Source: an uncultured Pseudomonadota bacterium (GTDB lineage Bacteria > Pseudomonadota > Gammaproteobacteria > Ga0077536). From it: 64,000 bases of DNA. Shown one piece after another: positions 19,267 to 31,873 of the stretch. The notes below the pieces were generated by a model, which saw only the letters and a program-made list of their open reading frames with translations, was not told the DNA's origin and did no database searches. The stretch lies in contig CAIKBL010000087.1 of the NCBI GenBank assembly GCA_903825645.1, forward strand, positions 30,687 to 94,686, written 5' to 3'. Positions within the stretch are counted from its first letter, which is position 1. Each line of letters starts with the position of its first letter. The position numbers were made by a program, and so were the translations under genes.

Positions 19267-20085
19267 CTACGGGAGAATCGCGAAGGCTCTTGCTGGAAAG
19301 CCGAAGCCTCCCCGGACCTTGGGCCAGGTGACGACCATGACAGCACCGGTGGCCGGTACTTTATCCAGATTGGTCAGCGCTTCGATTTGCCAATGCCCAT
19401 GCTTGAGCAGCCAGGCCTCGGAGTCAAAAGTTTCGGTGGTGTCGGTGTCGAGCGCTTCGTGCCCGATAGCGACCGTCCCGCGTGATTCAAATAAAAATTT
19501 AACGACCGGCAGCGACCACCCCGGGAAGGGGCTGCGCTTGAAACGTTCCGGATTTTTTTCAAAGTCACGGCCCATGTCTGTCCGCAGCGCCACAAAGGCC
19601 CTGAGCGGAATCGCGCCGTGTGTTTGCTCCCAACTTCGCAGATCGTCGAGGTTGAAGGCATGGTTCGGTTCTGCTTTCAGCAAGGGCGTCATGTCGATCA
19701 CGATCAGCGGCAGGATCATATCTTCGAGCGGAATATTATCCATCGTCTGACCCTTCGGGTCGAAATGTGCAGGCGGGTCAATGTGCGTGCCATATTGACC
19801 CACCATCGCATAGAACGTCGTGTGAAAGCCGTCATGTTCGAGCGTGTACGGCTGATGACTTTCTGGATCGGCGGCGGCGGCCATGGTGGCCTGACCAAAA
19901 CCATGCCATACCGGTGTTTCGGGCCCGAAGGCGTGCGTGAGATCGACGCGCTTTTTGGTCGCTATCGCAGCGTAAGCGTCAGCCAGACTCATCACGGCCT
20001 GACAGGAAGCTGAGCTGAGCACCAACAGCGCGCCGAGAAAAACCGAACCGAATAAATTTTTCCGAAGGATAAAGGCGAGCATCAT
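19267..20085 (-). CDS. Exported cyclase-family hydrolase (kynurenine-formamidase-like fold)
   Basis: A 272-residue protein of the cyclase family (PF04199), metal-dependent amidohydrolases. The N-terminal 30 residues form a signal peptide (KNLFGSVFLGALLVLSSASC), unusual for the cytosolic formamidases; the Cys at its end may be a lipoprotein site, although the residues before it (SSAS) fit the lipobox poorly. The metal-binding signature is present as GQYGTHIDPPAHFD (HxxxD type), followed by the DMTPLL and ALRTDMGR segments. GGAG lies before the ATG pair at 20085/20082. A periplasmic role near the PQQ dehydrogenase is possible. Substrate unknown. Confidence 0.85.
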   Translation of the reverse strand: MMLAFILRKNLFGSVFLGALLVLSSASCQAVMSLADAYAAIATKKRVDLTHAFGPETPVWHGFGQATMAAAADPESHQPYTLEHDGFHTTFYAMVGQYGTHIDPPAHFDPKGQTMDNIPLEDMILPLIVIDMTPLLKAEPNHAFNLDDLRSWEQTHGAIPLRAFVALRTDMGRDFEKNPERFKRSPFPGWSLPVVKFLFESRGTVAIGHEALDTDTTETFDSEAWLLKHGHWQIEALTNLDKVPATGAVMVVTWPKVRGGFGFPARAFAILP

Positions 20086-20316
20086 TAGGCAGATCTCCAG
20101 GGCTCATGGCAGGGTTCAGGGATAAATTGGACGTGCGGGTCAGGTCCACGATCAGGTCTCCGCGCGCGTGAACTACCGCAATACCTTATCGTCGCACAAT
20201 GTACCCCTCAGGGTGACGGCCCGCGGGGTGTCGCGCGCCGACGCCATTGACCTACCCGCGCACAGGTTAATGGCCGGCGCGTTTGTGCCCTAAACAGGAC
20301 CTGCTTATCGGTGTTT

Positions 20317-22158
20317 TCAGCGGCCTTGCAGGTAGGCGGCGACATCGCTGACGGCTTGGGCGTCGAGTTGTGCCGGGTAAAGTTTAGGCATTTTGGCGGA
20401 GGGGTTTTTGATCCACTGGATGGTCGCTGCCATGTCCAGCCGCTTTGCGAGACCTACCAAGGCAGGACCGACTGCGCCTTCTGCCCGGCCGCCATGACAG
20501 GCGGCACATATTCTCCCAAACACCTCGGCACCATGTGCGGGATCGGGCGTTTTGAGCGGGCCATCGGCGACAGCGGCGGCTGCAGCGACGCGCGGGACCG
20601 CATTGTCCGCGCCGAGCGCATACAGGGCGAGGGTGGGTGAGCCTATGGCGCCGAAGGTGATCCGCGAGACGTTGCCTGTCGTGAGGGCGACATACTGTTT
20701 GTTATTGCGCATATAGGTGATGACGCCACCGGCCAACGAGCCCCCGGTCGCTTTTTGATACAACGGTTTGCCGGTTTGGGCGTCCAGCGCATAGAAATTA
20801 CCGGCAACATCGCCCGTGAAGATGACGCCACCCGCGGTTGGGGTCACCCCCGCGACCTGCGGCGTCTGTGTGGCGAATTTCCAGCGCGGCGCGCCGGTAT
20901 CGCCATCCACGGAGACGATCCAACCCGAGCGTTTTTCATCCAATTTGAAACTGCCGCCGAAATTAAAGACGCCGGGCTTATATTCAAAACTGGCGGCGGT
21001 GGTCAGGGTGTTGCACCAGTCGACGGTGCCAACCACCACGGCATTATGCGTCCGATCGAAAGCAGGACCGTTCCATTCCACGCCGCCCACGACCCCAGGA
21101 CAGGAATGGATCGATTGGGTATGCGGAATGCGCGTCGGCGGCGTGACGGTCGTGACGGCCGTTTTGTAGACAAGTTTGTGGGTCTCCCGGTTCACGCCGT
21201 AGAGATAACCATCTTTACCGCCAAAAGCGACGATGCGATCGCCCTTGCTGTTGAAATAGAGCATCGGCGCCGCACCGAGGTCGAGATCTCGACCGTCATT
21301 TGAGACCAGCTGGTGATACCACTTGAGTTTGCCGGTAGCGGCGTTCAGTACCACCATGCTGTTGGTGTAGAGATTCGCGCCGGGACGATGGGCCGGCATG
21401 AAATCGGGCGTCGGGTTGCCCACCGAGACAAAGAGCTCACCGGCGGACATGTCGAGGGTGTAGGTCGTCCACGTGCCGCCGCCGCCGTAACGCGCGCTCG
21501 GGGCATTTTTCCAGGAATCAGCACCGGGCTCATCCCCACGGGGCACGGTATAGAACCGCCATATCTCGCGGCCGGTCTCGGTGTCGAAGGCCATCACGCG
21601 ACCTCGGATCCCCCAATCGCCGCCGGCGGCGCCGATGATGACCAGTCCTTCGTAGATTTGGGGGGCCGCGGAGAAGAATTCGCCTTGGGACGGATCGCCG
21701 ATCTGGAACTTCCACACGGTCTTGCCGGTGATCATGTCGATGGCGAGCAACCGGCCGTCGGAGGTGCCGCGGAAGAGTTTGCCGTTGGCCGAGGCGACCC
21801 CGCGATTGACTTGGAAGGGCGTGCCGCCCGGCTCCTCGATGACATAGTGATGCCGCCAGCGCACGGCGCAATTGGTGGCATCGACCGCCAGCGTGTCGCT
21901 CTCGGAAGTGAAATACAGCACCCCGTCAATTTGTAGGATCCCCGTCTGAAAGGCTCCTCCCTCGTCGACTTTGACGCGGCAGATTTCGCCGAGCTGGCTG
22001 GCATTGCTGCGGTTGATCTGCGTCAGTTCGGAAAATCGCTGGCCGTTGACGGTCCCGTTGTAGCTCAGCCACTGGGTATCACTGGTCGCGGCCGTCTCGG
22101 CGGCGACGTGCAGCGACAGCGTGACCAGCATCAAACTCAGCAAAGTGATTTTGGACAT
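20317..22158 (-). CDS. PQQ-dependent alcohol/aldehyde dehydrogenase with C-terminal cytochrome c (quinohemoprotein)
   Basis: A periplasmic eight-bladed propeller dehydrogenase. ATG 22158 is preferred over an in-frame start at 22200 because the product then begins with a signal peptide (MSKITLLSLMLVTLSLHVAAE). Propeller blades carry tryptophan-docking repeats such as GKTVWKFQIGD, GREIWRFYTVP and GAPRWKFATQ. The last 90 residues are a class I cytochrome c with the heme site CAACH in FGRICAACHGGRAEG and a candidate Met ligand in SAKMPKLYP. Electrons would go from substrate to PQQ, to heme and on to the respiratory chain. No pqq biosynthesis genes lie in the window. Confidence 0.88.
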   Translation of the reverse strand: MSKITLLSLMLVTLSLHVAAETAATSDTQWLSYNGTVNGQRFSELTQINRSNASQLGEICRVKVDEGGAFQTGILQIDGVLYFTSESDTLAVDATNCAVRWRHHYVIEEPGGTPFQVNRGVASANGKLFRGTSDGRLLAIDMITGKTVWKFQIGDPSQGEFFSAAPQIYEGLVIIGAAGGDWGIRGRVMAFDTETGREIWRFYTVPRGDEPGADSWKNAPSARYGGGGTWTTYTLDMSAGELFVSVGNPTPDFMPAHRPGANLYTNSMVVLNAATGKLKWYHQLVSNDGRDLDLGAAPMLYFNSKGDRIVAFGGKDGYLYGVNRETHKLVYKTAVTTVTPPTRIPHTQSIHSCPGVVGGVEWNGPAFDRTHNAVVVGTVDWCNTLTTAASFEYKPGVFNFGGSFKLDEKRSGWIVSVDGDTGAPRWKFATQTPQVAGVTPTAGGVIFTGDVAGNFYALDAQTGKPLYQKATGGSLAGGVITYMRNNKQYVALTTGNVSRITFGAIGSPTLALYALGADNAVPRVAAAAAVADGPLKTPDPAHGAEVFGRICAACHGGRAEGAVGPALVGLAKRLDMAATIQWIKNPSAKMPKLYPAQLDAQAVSDVAAYLQGR

Positions 22159-22456
22159 AACGGCTCGCTCCGTAGGGGGGATTGCAGGGAAATCGCGCAA
22201 CCCAAGCGCGCTATCCTAAACGTTCGTGGCGATTTGACAACGCAGGCGATGTCTGGCGCCGGGGCCGCCAAGGCACGCCATTCGCCGGCATCAGCGACGT
22301 ATCTTGATGTTCGTTCCGGGGTGTAGGATGGCGAGCATGAGAGTAAGACTGCGGGTGGCACGACCGTCCGTACGGGAGTCTTCTTAAGACCGCCTTAAGA
22401 CCGACGGTGCAGACTGGCGGTCAGGCTGCATTTGCGCAGATTTAGGAGTAAAGAAA

Positions 22457-23323
22457 ATGTTACGTAAAAGTTTATTACCGATTGTGCTTCTGGGTGTGGC
22501 GAGCGCAGCGTGGTGCGCCGATCCGAGTTTGGAGGAGGTCTATCGCGCGGCGACAGCGGGGAAACTTTCACAGGCGCAGGCGATGATGGAGCAGGTACTC
22601 CGCGACCATCCGAACAGCGCTAAGGCCCATTATGTCGAGGCCGAAATTCTGGAGAAGCAAGGGCGCAGGGGAGATGCCGCAGCCGAGCTGAAGGCCGCCG
22701 AGCGCATCGCGCCCGGCTTACCCTTCGCGAAGCCGGAATCCGTGCGTCTCCTCGAGTCGAGACTGTCGGGTTCCGCCGAGGGCGGCCTGCAGACCGCGTC
22801 CACCGAGATGATGGCCGGGCGCCGGAGCCATGGGGTGTCGCTGACGACAGTGTTTCTGATCGGCGGCGGTATGCTGATCTTTATCTTCCTGTTGCGGCGC
22901 ATCATGCAACCCCGGGTGCCGATGGTGATGGGCGGCGGCGGGATGGGGCAATCTTATCCCGGTGGTCCGGCCCCTTACGGCGGCGGGCCGATGGGGGGTG
23001 GCGGCGGTTACGGGCCAGGCTATGGTGGCGCGCCGATGGGCGGGGGCGGTATGGGCTCCGGGTTGATGGGAAACCTCGCGACAGGGGCTGCGGTCGGGGC
23101 GGGGTTGGTGGCGGGCGAGGCACTGATGCATCACTTCGTCGACGGCAACGGCAATCGCGTTGAGACCGCGGCGCCACCGGTGGCCGATCTGGGCTGGGGC
23201 TCGGATGGGGGGGGGAATGATCCCGATTTTGGCGTCGTCGACAACTCCTCGTGGGATGACAACTCCTCTTATGGCAGCAACGACAGCTCGTCATTTGGCG
23301 GGGGTGGCGACGACTGGACCTGA
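22457..23323 (+). CDS. TPR-containing, glycine-rich membrane protein
   Basis: A 288-residue protein: signal peptide (residues 1-20, ending AWCA), a short tetratricopeptide-like helical region (about 22-85; LSQAQAMMEQVLRDHPNSAK then AEILEKQGRRGDAAAELKAA), one transmembrane helix (about 128-147; TTVFLIGGGMLIFIFLLRRI), then a low-complexity Gly/Pro/Met/Tyr tail with several GGG and GYG units, and an acidic Ser/Asp/Gly end. TAGGAGTAAAG precedes ATG 22457. It resembles uncharacterised proteobacterial proteins with a TPR next to a glycine-rich stretch. Function unknown; divergent from the PQQ dehydrogenase. Confidence 0.75.
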   Translation: MLRKSLLPIVLLGVASAAWCADPSLEEVYRAATAGKLSQAQAMMEQVLRDHPNSAKAHYVEAEILEKQGRRGDAAAELKAAERIAPGLPFAKPESVRLLESRLSGSAEGGLQTASTEMMAGRRSHGVSLTTVFLIGGGMLIFIFLLRRIMQPRVPMVMGGGGMGQSYPGGPAPYGGGPMGGGGGYGPGYGGAPMGGGGMGSGLMGNLATGAAVGAGLVAGEALMHHFVDGNGNRVETAAPPVADLGWGSDGGGNDPDFGVVDNSSWDDNSSYGSNDSSSFGGGGDDWT

Positions 23324-23464
23324 TCTCCCAAGCTTCACGTTAAGGTTATGCGCCGCCCTGTCAGGCCCCGCAAAGGGCGCTGGCAGGGGGGCGACAGTCC
23401 CGCACCGGCCGCCGGCTTCGCGATTTTCCGCGCCATCCTTCTCCAGCCTCCTCGCGGCAACTGG

Positions 23465-26365
<2,901 letters not shown>

Positions 26366-26392
26366 AGGGGCCCGATCTCCTGGGTGTCGACG

Positions 26393-26770
26393 TCAGAGGC
26401 TGGCGACGAATAGTTGATAAGCTGCCTCATCCATGAGGGTTTCCAGGACGCCCGCATCGTCCAGGGTGGCGCGGAGGAGCCAACCCGCTCCCTCGGGATC
26501 TTGATTGACGAGTTCGGGCTCGTCGACGAGGCGTGGGTTGGTCTCGATCACGGTGCCTGCGATGGGCATGGTGATTTCGCCGACGGCTTTGACCGATTCA
26601 ATGATAGCCAGATTGGCGACAGCGTCGAAGCGGGCGCCGCTCGCCGGGAGTTCGACGTAGACGATATCGCCAAGTTGCTGTTGCGCGTAATCGGTGATGC
26701 CGACGGTCACTTCGCCGTTGTCTTCCTGGCGCAACCATTCATGTTCGGTGGTGAATTTAAGCGTAGTCAT
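26393..26770 (-). CDS. gcvH: Glycine cleavage system H-protein (lipoyl carrier)
   Basis: A 125-residue lipoyl domain protein that shuttles the aminomethyl group between P-, T- and L-proteins. The lipoylation Lys is K61 in LAIIESVKAVGEI, and the flanking FTTEHEWLR and GITDYAQQQLGDIVYVELP segments are standard. It lies 21 bases after gcvT and 27 before gcvP, so co-transcription is very likely. Confidence 0.97.
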   Translation of the reverse strand: MTTLKFTTEHEWLRQEDNGEVTVGITDYAQQQLGDIVYVELPASGARFDAVANLAIIESVKAVGEITMPIAGTVIETNPRLVDEPELVNQDPEGAGWLLRATLDDAGVLETLMDEAAYQLFVASL

Positions 26771-26791
26771 GCAAAGCTTCCTGCTGATCGA

Positions 26792-27907
26792 TTATCGGTG
26801 ATAGCGGTGCGGGGTAAACGGCATCGGCACGATTTCCGCTGTGTGCTGACGGTCCCGGATGGTGGCGACGAGGCGGCTTCCGGGTGCGGCGTAGGCACGT
26901 GCGACGTAGCCCATGGCGATGGACGCGTTCACGCTGGGTCCGAACGTGCCCGAGGTGACGTGGCCGGCAACCTGACCGTCCTGCCCGCACAACGCGAGGC
27001 CGTGTCGAAACGGGATCCGGCTCTGCGGCTTGATCCCGACCCGGACCATCGGCGTGCCGTGGGACACCTGATCCAAGATGATGGGCGCCCCGGGGAAATG
27101 AGGCGGGGCGCTCGCGGGCGCAAGGTATTTTTTGGCCAGCACCCAAGACAGGCCCGCTTCCACGGGGCTTCGGGTGGCATCAATGTCTGTGCCGGCCAGA
27201 CACAAGCCCGCTTCTAATCTGAGCGAGTCACGGGCGCCAAGTCCTGCCGGTGCGACCCGCGGATCGCGCAACAAAAGGCGAGCAAATTCGAGCGCCCGCG
27301 CCGCGGGTAGAGAGATCTCGAAGCCATCTTCGCCGGTATACCCCGAGCGGCTGATGAGACAAGGCACCCCCGCGACAGGGAGTCTGAGGGCACTCATGAA
27401 GGCGAGTGTGTGCATCCGTGGTTCAAGATCACCCAACACGCTCGCGGCAGCGGGCCCCTGCAGGGCGAGTAAGGCATGATCTTCCACCACGCGGATCGCG
27501 CAATCGCGGGCCAGCCGTGCGCGCAGATGGTCCGCGTCCTGTCGCTTGTTCGCCGCGTTGACGATGAGAAAGAAGTGCTCGGGCGTATGGGTGATCATCA
27601 AATCGTCGAGAATGCCGCCCGTCTCGCTGGTCAGGACACTGTATCGCTGTCGCCATAACCCTAATGAGGCGATGTCACCCGGTACCACCCGTTCGAGGGC
27701 GGCGGCAGGACCTTCGACCACGATTTGTCCCATATGGGAGACATCGAAGAGGCTCGCGGCGGCCCGGGTGTGTAAATGTTCCTGGACGATCCCGACGCGA
27801 TATTGCAGGGGCATTGCATATCCCGCAAACGGCACCAGTTTGGCGCCCAGTTCGAGGTGGAGGGATTCCAACGGGGTGGATTGAATGTCGTGGGGGGCAG
27901 TTTCCAT
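26792..27907 (-). CDS. gcvT: Aminomethyltransferase, T-protein of the glycine cleavage system
   Basis: A 371-residue T-protein that releases ammonia from the H-protein-bound intermediate and forms methylene-tetrahydrofolate. Typical features: LFDVSHMGQIVVEGPAA, the RSGYTGEDGFEI folate-binding turn and the C-terminal FGPSVNASIAMGYV. It is the first gene of the gcvTHP operon. The start could be ATG 27907 or slightly inside; METAPHDIQSTPLESLHLELGAK fits homologs. No lpd gene (L-protein) is nearby, which is common. Confidence 0.96.
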   Translation of the reverse strand: METAPHDIQSTPLESLHLELGAKLVPFAGYAMPLQYRVGIVQEHLHTRAAASLFDVSHMGQIVVEGPAAALERVVPGDIASLGLWRQRYSVLTSETGGILDDLMITHTPEHFFLIVNAANKRQDADHLRARLARDCAIRVVEDHALLALQGPAAASVLGDLEPRMHTLAFMSALRLPVAGVPCLISRSGYTGEDGFEISLPAARALEFARLLLRDPRVAPAGLGARDSLRLEAGLCLAGTDIDATRSPVEAGLSWVLAKKYLAPASAPPHFPGAPIILDQVSHGTPMVRVGIKPQSRIPFRHGLALCGQDGQVAGHVTSGTFGPSVNASIAMGYVARAYAAPGSRLVATIRDRQHTAEIVPMPFTPHRYHR

Positions 27908-28234
27908 CCTTAAAATATGTCACAAGGGGCGCGAGGCGAACAGCAGCAGACACGCCCGTTCCCGAATTCGACTGCAGCCTGGCCGTGGTGCGCTTGGGTG
28001 GCGCGCAAATCTGAATAGAAGGGGCTTTGGGGTCCCTTTTTTTTAAGTTGCCACGGACCTGCGTCTCGGCCTCCAGTGCGGGCACGAGCGAGGGCCAAAC
28101 GCTTAGATGGCATTTGAGTTACCAAACTTTGACAGCGGTCGCCGTCATCACGATGATCGCCTCTACGCCTGAGGACCCCCGTGGGGGGAGACGCGGATCC
28201 GCCGGCGCGACGCCACCCTTAAGGAAAGCACACG
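27908..28234. other. Divergent promoter region gcvT / aldo-keto reductase
   Basis: Bidirectional upstream region. I looked on the gcvT strand for the paired glycine-riboswitch aptamer cores and did not find them. A ribosome binding site (AAGGAAAG) stands before ATG 28235. Confidence 0.5.
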
Positions 28235-29215
28235 ATGAAAACGACCAGACTAGGCACGCTCGAGGTCTCCGTGATTGGACTGGGTTGCATGAGCATGTCC
28301 CAATCCTATGGCGACGCGGATCCGGCTGAATCCGCGCGTACGCTGCATCGCGCGCTGGATTGCGGGATTACCTTCCTCGATACCGCGAGTGTTTATGGGG
28401 AAGGGCACAATGAATCCCTTCTCGGTCGGGTGCTTGCCGGGCGCCGGCATGAATTCGTGCTCGCCAGCAAGTTCGGCATCGTGCGGCATGCGGACGGTAC
28501 CCGTGGCATCGATGGTCGCCCGGCACAGGTGGCAGCCCGCTGCGAGGAGAGCCTGCAGCGACTCAATACCGATGTGATTGATTTGTACTACCTGCATCGA
28601 TTGGACCCCAATGTGCCGATAGAAGAGACGGTCGGCGCGATGGCGGATTTGGTGCGGGCCGGAAAAGTTCGCTATCTCGGCCTCTCGGAGATTTCGGCCG
28701 CGACGCTCCGTCGCGCCCATGCCGTGCATCCGATTAGCGCCGTGCAGTCGGAATATTCCTTGTGGACACGGGATCCCCAAGCGCATGTCCTGCCGACCTG
28801 CCGTGCGCTCGGCATTGGGTTCGTGCCCTTCAGTCCGCTGGGGCGCGCGATTTTAACCGGTCGGCTGCGGGACGGTGATGCGTTGCCCGACAGCGATCTG
28901 CGGGCCACTATGCCGCGATTTCGGGGCGACAATTTCAAAGCCAATCTGGCCCTGGTGGGAGAGTTGGAAGCGGCAGCGGCCGCCAAGGGCTGTACCGCGG
29001 CCCAGCTCGCCTTGGCATGGTTACTCGCGCAAGGAGAAGGAATCGCGCCGATCCCCGGCACCAAGCATGTGGCTTTCTTGGAAGAAGACGTGGGCGCGGC
29101 TGACGTCTCGCTTGCGGCTCGCGAACGCGCACATCTGGATGCCCTGTTCGCGCCCGCGAACATTGCCGGCGAGCGCTACCCGCCCGCACTGATGAAATCG
29201 ATCGATCGAGATTGA
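28235..29215 (+). CDS. Aldo/keto reductase
   Basis: A 326-residue NADPH-dependent TIM-barrel oxidoreductase that reduces aldehydes and ketones. The catalytic tetrad is complete: Asp and Tyr in [14 protein letters not shown], Lys in VLASKFGIV and His in [18 protein letters not shown]-binding loops [11 protein letters not shown] and [16 protein letters not shown] are typical of the AKR13-like group (short general stress and xenobiotic reductases). Standalone gene. Confidence 0.93.
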   Translation: MKTTRLGTLEVSVIGLGCMSMSQSYGDADPAESARTLHRALDCGITFLDTASVYGEGHNESLLGRVLAGRRHEFVLASKFGIVRHADGTRGIDGRPAQVAARCEESLQRLNTDVIDLYYLHRLDPNVPIEETVGAMADLVRAGKVRYLGLSEISAATLRRAHAVHPISAVQSEYSLWTRDPQAHVLPTCRALGIGFVPFSPLGRAILTGRLRDGDALPDSDLRATMPRFRGDNFKANLALVGELEAAAAAKGCTAAQLALAWLLAQGEGIAPIPGTKHVAFLEEDVGAADVSLAARERAHLDALFAPANIAGERYPPALMKSIDRD

Positions 29216-29576
29216 GTCCGCGGCCTCCCTGGGCTGCTGGTCCCTCGTTTTCGGCGAGATAGCGTAACGCGAGGCGGCGCAAATCGTTGCGCAATGCGCT
29301 GTTTCGCCCAAGTAGATTGTCTGGCGCGACGTTTCCACACGAGATGACACCGGCGCGGCGCACGCGCCCGTATTCGGGAAAAGGCCGGATTGGCGCCAAC
29401 CTCCACACGGAGACGCGCTCACCGAGGTGACAAAACCTCGAGCCCCAAGCGTGCGTGCAAAGCGAAGATTGGGTTGACAGAAGGATCCGGGGTCGTGATT
29501 CCGACGAGACCCGTCACGTGAACGAAAATCTTTCAGATTTTCGCAGATATTATCGGTCCAGTAGCGAGAGGGTGTC
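29216..29576. other. Intergenic region before the chemoreceptor
   Basis: About 360 bases. AATCTTTCAGATTTT near 29530 is a small inverted repeat (AAAATCT... reversed) just upstream of the chemoreceptor and may be part of its leader. No gene recognised. Confidence 0.35.
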
Positions 29577-31463
29577 ATGATGTCTTATGGGGCCAAGCCG
29601 TCAGATCTGCAGCAGGGAAATCGTACCGTCTCGAAATCTCCTGGCGGGTCTGGGGCTCCGCGGCTGCCGGAAGTGACGTCGCGATCATCGGGCCGCCTCA
29701 AAAAAATCCTCGGCTATGGGATGATCTGCTCCCTGCTAAGTCTATTGAGCGTGTTGGCTTTTCTGACCGTTCGCACGGAAGTCAATCGCTACGCTGACAT
29801 GGCGGAGCATTCGGCGGTTAGTCTGGTGAATGGACATTTGTCGCTTGCCGATGCGCTCTACGAAAAACTCACCACCGCTTCCATCCAGGTTCTCAAAAGT
29901 ACGATCTCGCCATTGGGTCCGGTGCAGATAAAAGGTACCGCCAACATTGGCGGTAAGGCGGTGCCGGGGCTTTCCTTTGGCGAAACGAGCATGGTCAATA
30001 ATTTCGAATGGGTCGACAAGGTCGCCCGTCTGATGGGGGGCACGGCCACCCTTTTTGTGCGCGATGGTAATGATTTTGTGCGGGTGACCACCAATGTGAA
30101 AAAATCCGATGGTACGCGAGCGATCGGCACCCTGCTGGATCCGAGCGGCCCCGCGATCGCTGCGGTGCGTCAGGGCAAGACTTTCAAAGGTGTCGTGGAG
30201 ATTTTGCAAAAACCGTATTGGACTATCTACGAGCCGCTGACCAATGCGGGTGGCGAGGTGCTGGGTATCTGGTATGCCGGCTATCCCATCGATAGTCTGG
30301 ACGCGCTGCGTGCCGAGCTGAAGCATGTACAGATCCTCGAACACGGCTTTACGGCGGTACTCGACGCCAGTGGCCGCGTGATGTTCCAATCCGAAGAGAT
30401 GGCGGCGGCGCAAAATGCCAGGTTGATCGCGGATGCCGTCGCCAGTGCTGAGCCCGAGGCCGAGATCGGTGGGTATCGTGTTCACCGACAGTTTTTTCCC
30501 GCCTGGAAATTTGTCCTTGTTTCCGCCATCTATCTGCCTGATCTGAATGTCGAGACGCTCCAACTGATCTGGAAATTTCTGGGCTTAATGGTCGTTATTT
30601 CCGTATTGACGCTGTACGTCTTTCATCGTTTCTATGACACGCGACAGGCGATCACGGACGTGATGGGTGATCTGGTACGGACCGGTCAGCGTTTGGGGGT
30701 TACCTCCTCTCAGTTGGCGCGCTCGAGTCAGACCCTCTCTGCGGGAGCCTCTGAGCAATCCGACTCGGTCGAGCGGACCAGTGCCTCGCTGGAGGAGATC
30801 TCGACCATGATCCGCTTGACGGCTGATAATGCCCAGAAGGCGAAAGTATTGGCGGGGGAAACCCGCTTGGTGGTGGAAAGCGGTTCGCAGGCGATGGCGG
30901 AGATGACTGCGGCAATTGATCAAATCGAAAACGCGAGCGGGATGGTCGCCAAAATCGCGAAAACGATCGATGAAATTGCTTTTCAAACGAACATACTGGC
31001 GCTCAATGCCGCGGTGGAGGCTGCGCGCGCAGGGGACATCGGCGCAGGCTTCGGTGTGGTGGCCAGTGAGGTTCGATCGCTGGCGCAGCGCAGCGCTTCG
31101 GCTGCGCGGGAGACAGCGGAAAAAATTGAGGCCGCCATCGCGAGCAGCCGGCTGGGTGCGCAAGCGACCGCCAACATGCAAGCGTCTCTGCTGCTGATCA
31201 CGACCAAGGCAGTTGCAACGGATACACTGATAGGCGATATCGCGGTCGCGGCCCGGGAGCAATCTCTCGGTGTCGAGCAAAGCCATGTGGCCCTGCGGCA
31301 GATGGATAGGGTATCCCAGGATAATGCGACTAATGCAGAATTAGGCGCTAGCGCCGCGGGCGAAATCGATACGCATGCCGAACTCCTCAATGCGCTCGTG
31401 GATAAGCTGCAGCGGCTAGTCGCCAGCGACCAGGCTAAGCGGCCGCTTTCCAGCGGTGCATAA
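29577..31463 (+). CDS. Methyl-accepting chemotaxis protein with Cache sensor domain
   Basis: A 628-residue transmembrane chemoreceptor. The cytoplasmic N-terminal tail is followed by a first membrane helix (about residues 46-65), a periplasmic Cache3/Cache2-type sensor (about 70-320; KPYWTIYEPLTNAGGEVLGI is a signature strand), a second helix (about 335-355) and a long signalling coiled coil. The hairpin tip reads IDEIAFQTNILALNAAVEAA then GFGVVASEVRSLAQRSA, the binding site for CheW/CheA. No clear HAMP domain is seen between helix and coiled coil. No pentapeptide CheR-docking tail. Ligand unknown. The start could also be ATG 29580. Confidence 0.92.
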   Translation: MMSYGAKPSDLQQGNRTVSKSPGGSGAPRLPEVTSRSSGRLKKILGYGMICSLLSLLSVLAFLTVRTEVNRYADMAEHSAVSLVNGHLSLADALYEKLTTASIQVLKSTISPLGPVQIKGTANIGGKAVPGLSFGETSMVNNFEWVDKVARLMGGTATLFVRDGNDFVRVTTNVKKSDGTRAIGTLLDPSGPAIAAVRQGKTFKGVVEILQKPYWTIYEPLTNAGGEVLGIWYAGYPIDSLDALRAELKHVQILEHGFTAVLDASGRVMFQSEEMAAAQNARLIADAVASAEPEAEIGGYRVHRQFFPAWKFVLVSAIYLPDLNVETLQLIWKFLGLMVVISVLTLYVFHRFYDTRQAITDVMGDLVRTGQRLGVTSSQLARSSQTLSAGASEQSDSVERTSASLEEISTMIRLTADNAQKAKVLAGETRLVVESGSQAMAEMTAAIDQIENASGMVAKIAKTIDEIAFQTNILALNAAVEAARAGDIGAGFGVVASEVRSLAQRSASAARETAEKIEAAIASSRLGAQATANMQASLLLITTKAVATDTLIGDIAVAAREQSLGVEQSHVALRQMDRVSQDNATNAELGASAAGEIDTHAELLNALVDKLQRLVASDQAKRPLSSGA

Positions 31464-31873
31464 GGCCGACACTGAACGCGCACGTCGACATCATCAGCGC
31501 GCGGGATCACGCCACCGCTCTATTGAACTGATAAATTCAACCCTTTCAAGACGGCCTTTTTTACGCAGCGTAAGCCCTTCACCCACTTGACCCATCGCCG
31601 CCACGCTCGCGATCTCCACCTGCTCATGCCCACTAGTCGTCTGTGTGTATCTTCCTCTTTGACCGTTCAGTCGTTGACGGGGCTTATGCCTACGCGCGGG
31701 TAAAAATAGCCGCGACGGCCGATAGGGACCGCTTGCAGGCTGAGCGCATATTCGACGATCTCGCGTGCACCGCCATGCTGCAGGTGACCTGGAAGAAACT
31801 GCTGCAATTCGACGCGCTATTTCCCGATCAACGACAAAGTCTGTTGTTGTTTAACTATCCGCCACAAGACCGC
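31464..31873. other. Intergenic region, possible small gene only
   Basis: Between chemoreceptor (+) and nnrU-like gene (-). An open frame of 79 codons (GTG 31643) ends at 31882, overlapping the nnrU end; its translation shows nothing recognisable, so I do not call it. Confidence 0.4.

Noticed and set aside
27908..28234. Glycine riboswitch in front of gcvTHP
   Set aside because: The tandem aptamer core sequences expected on the gcvT strand are not visible in this region.
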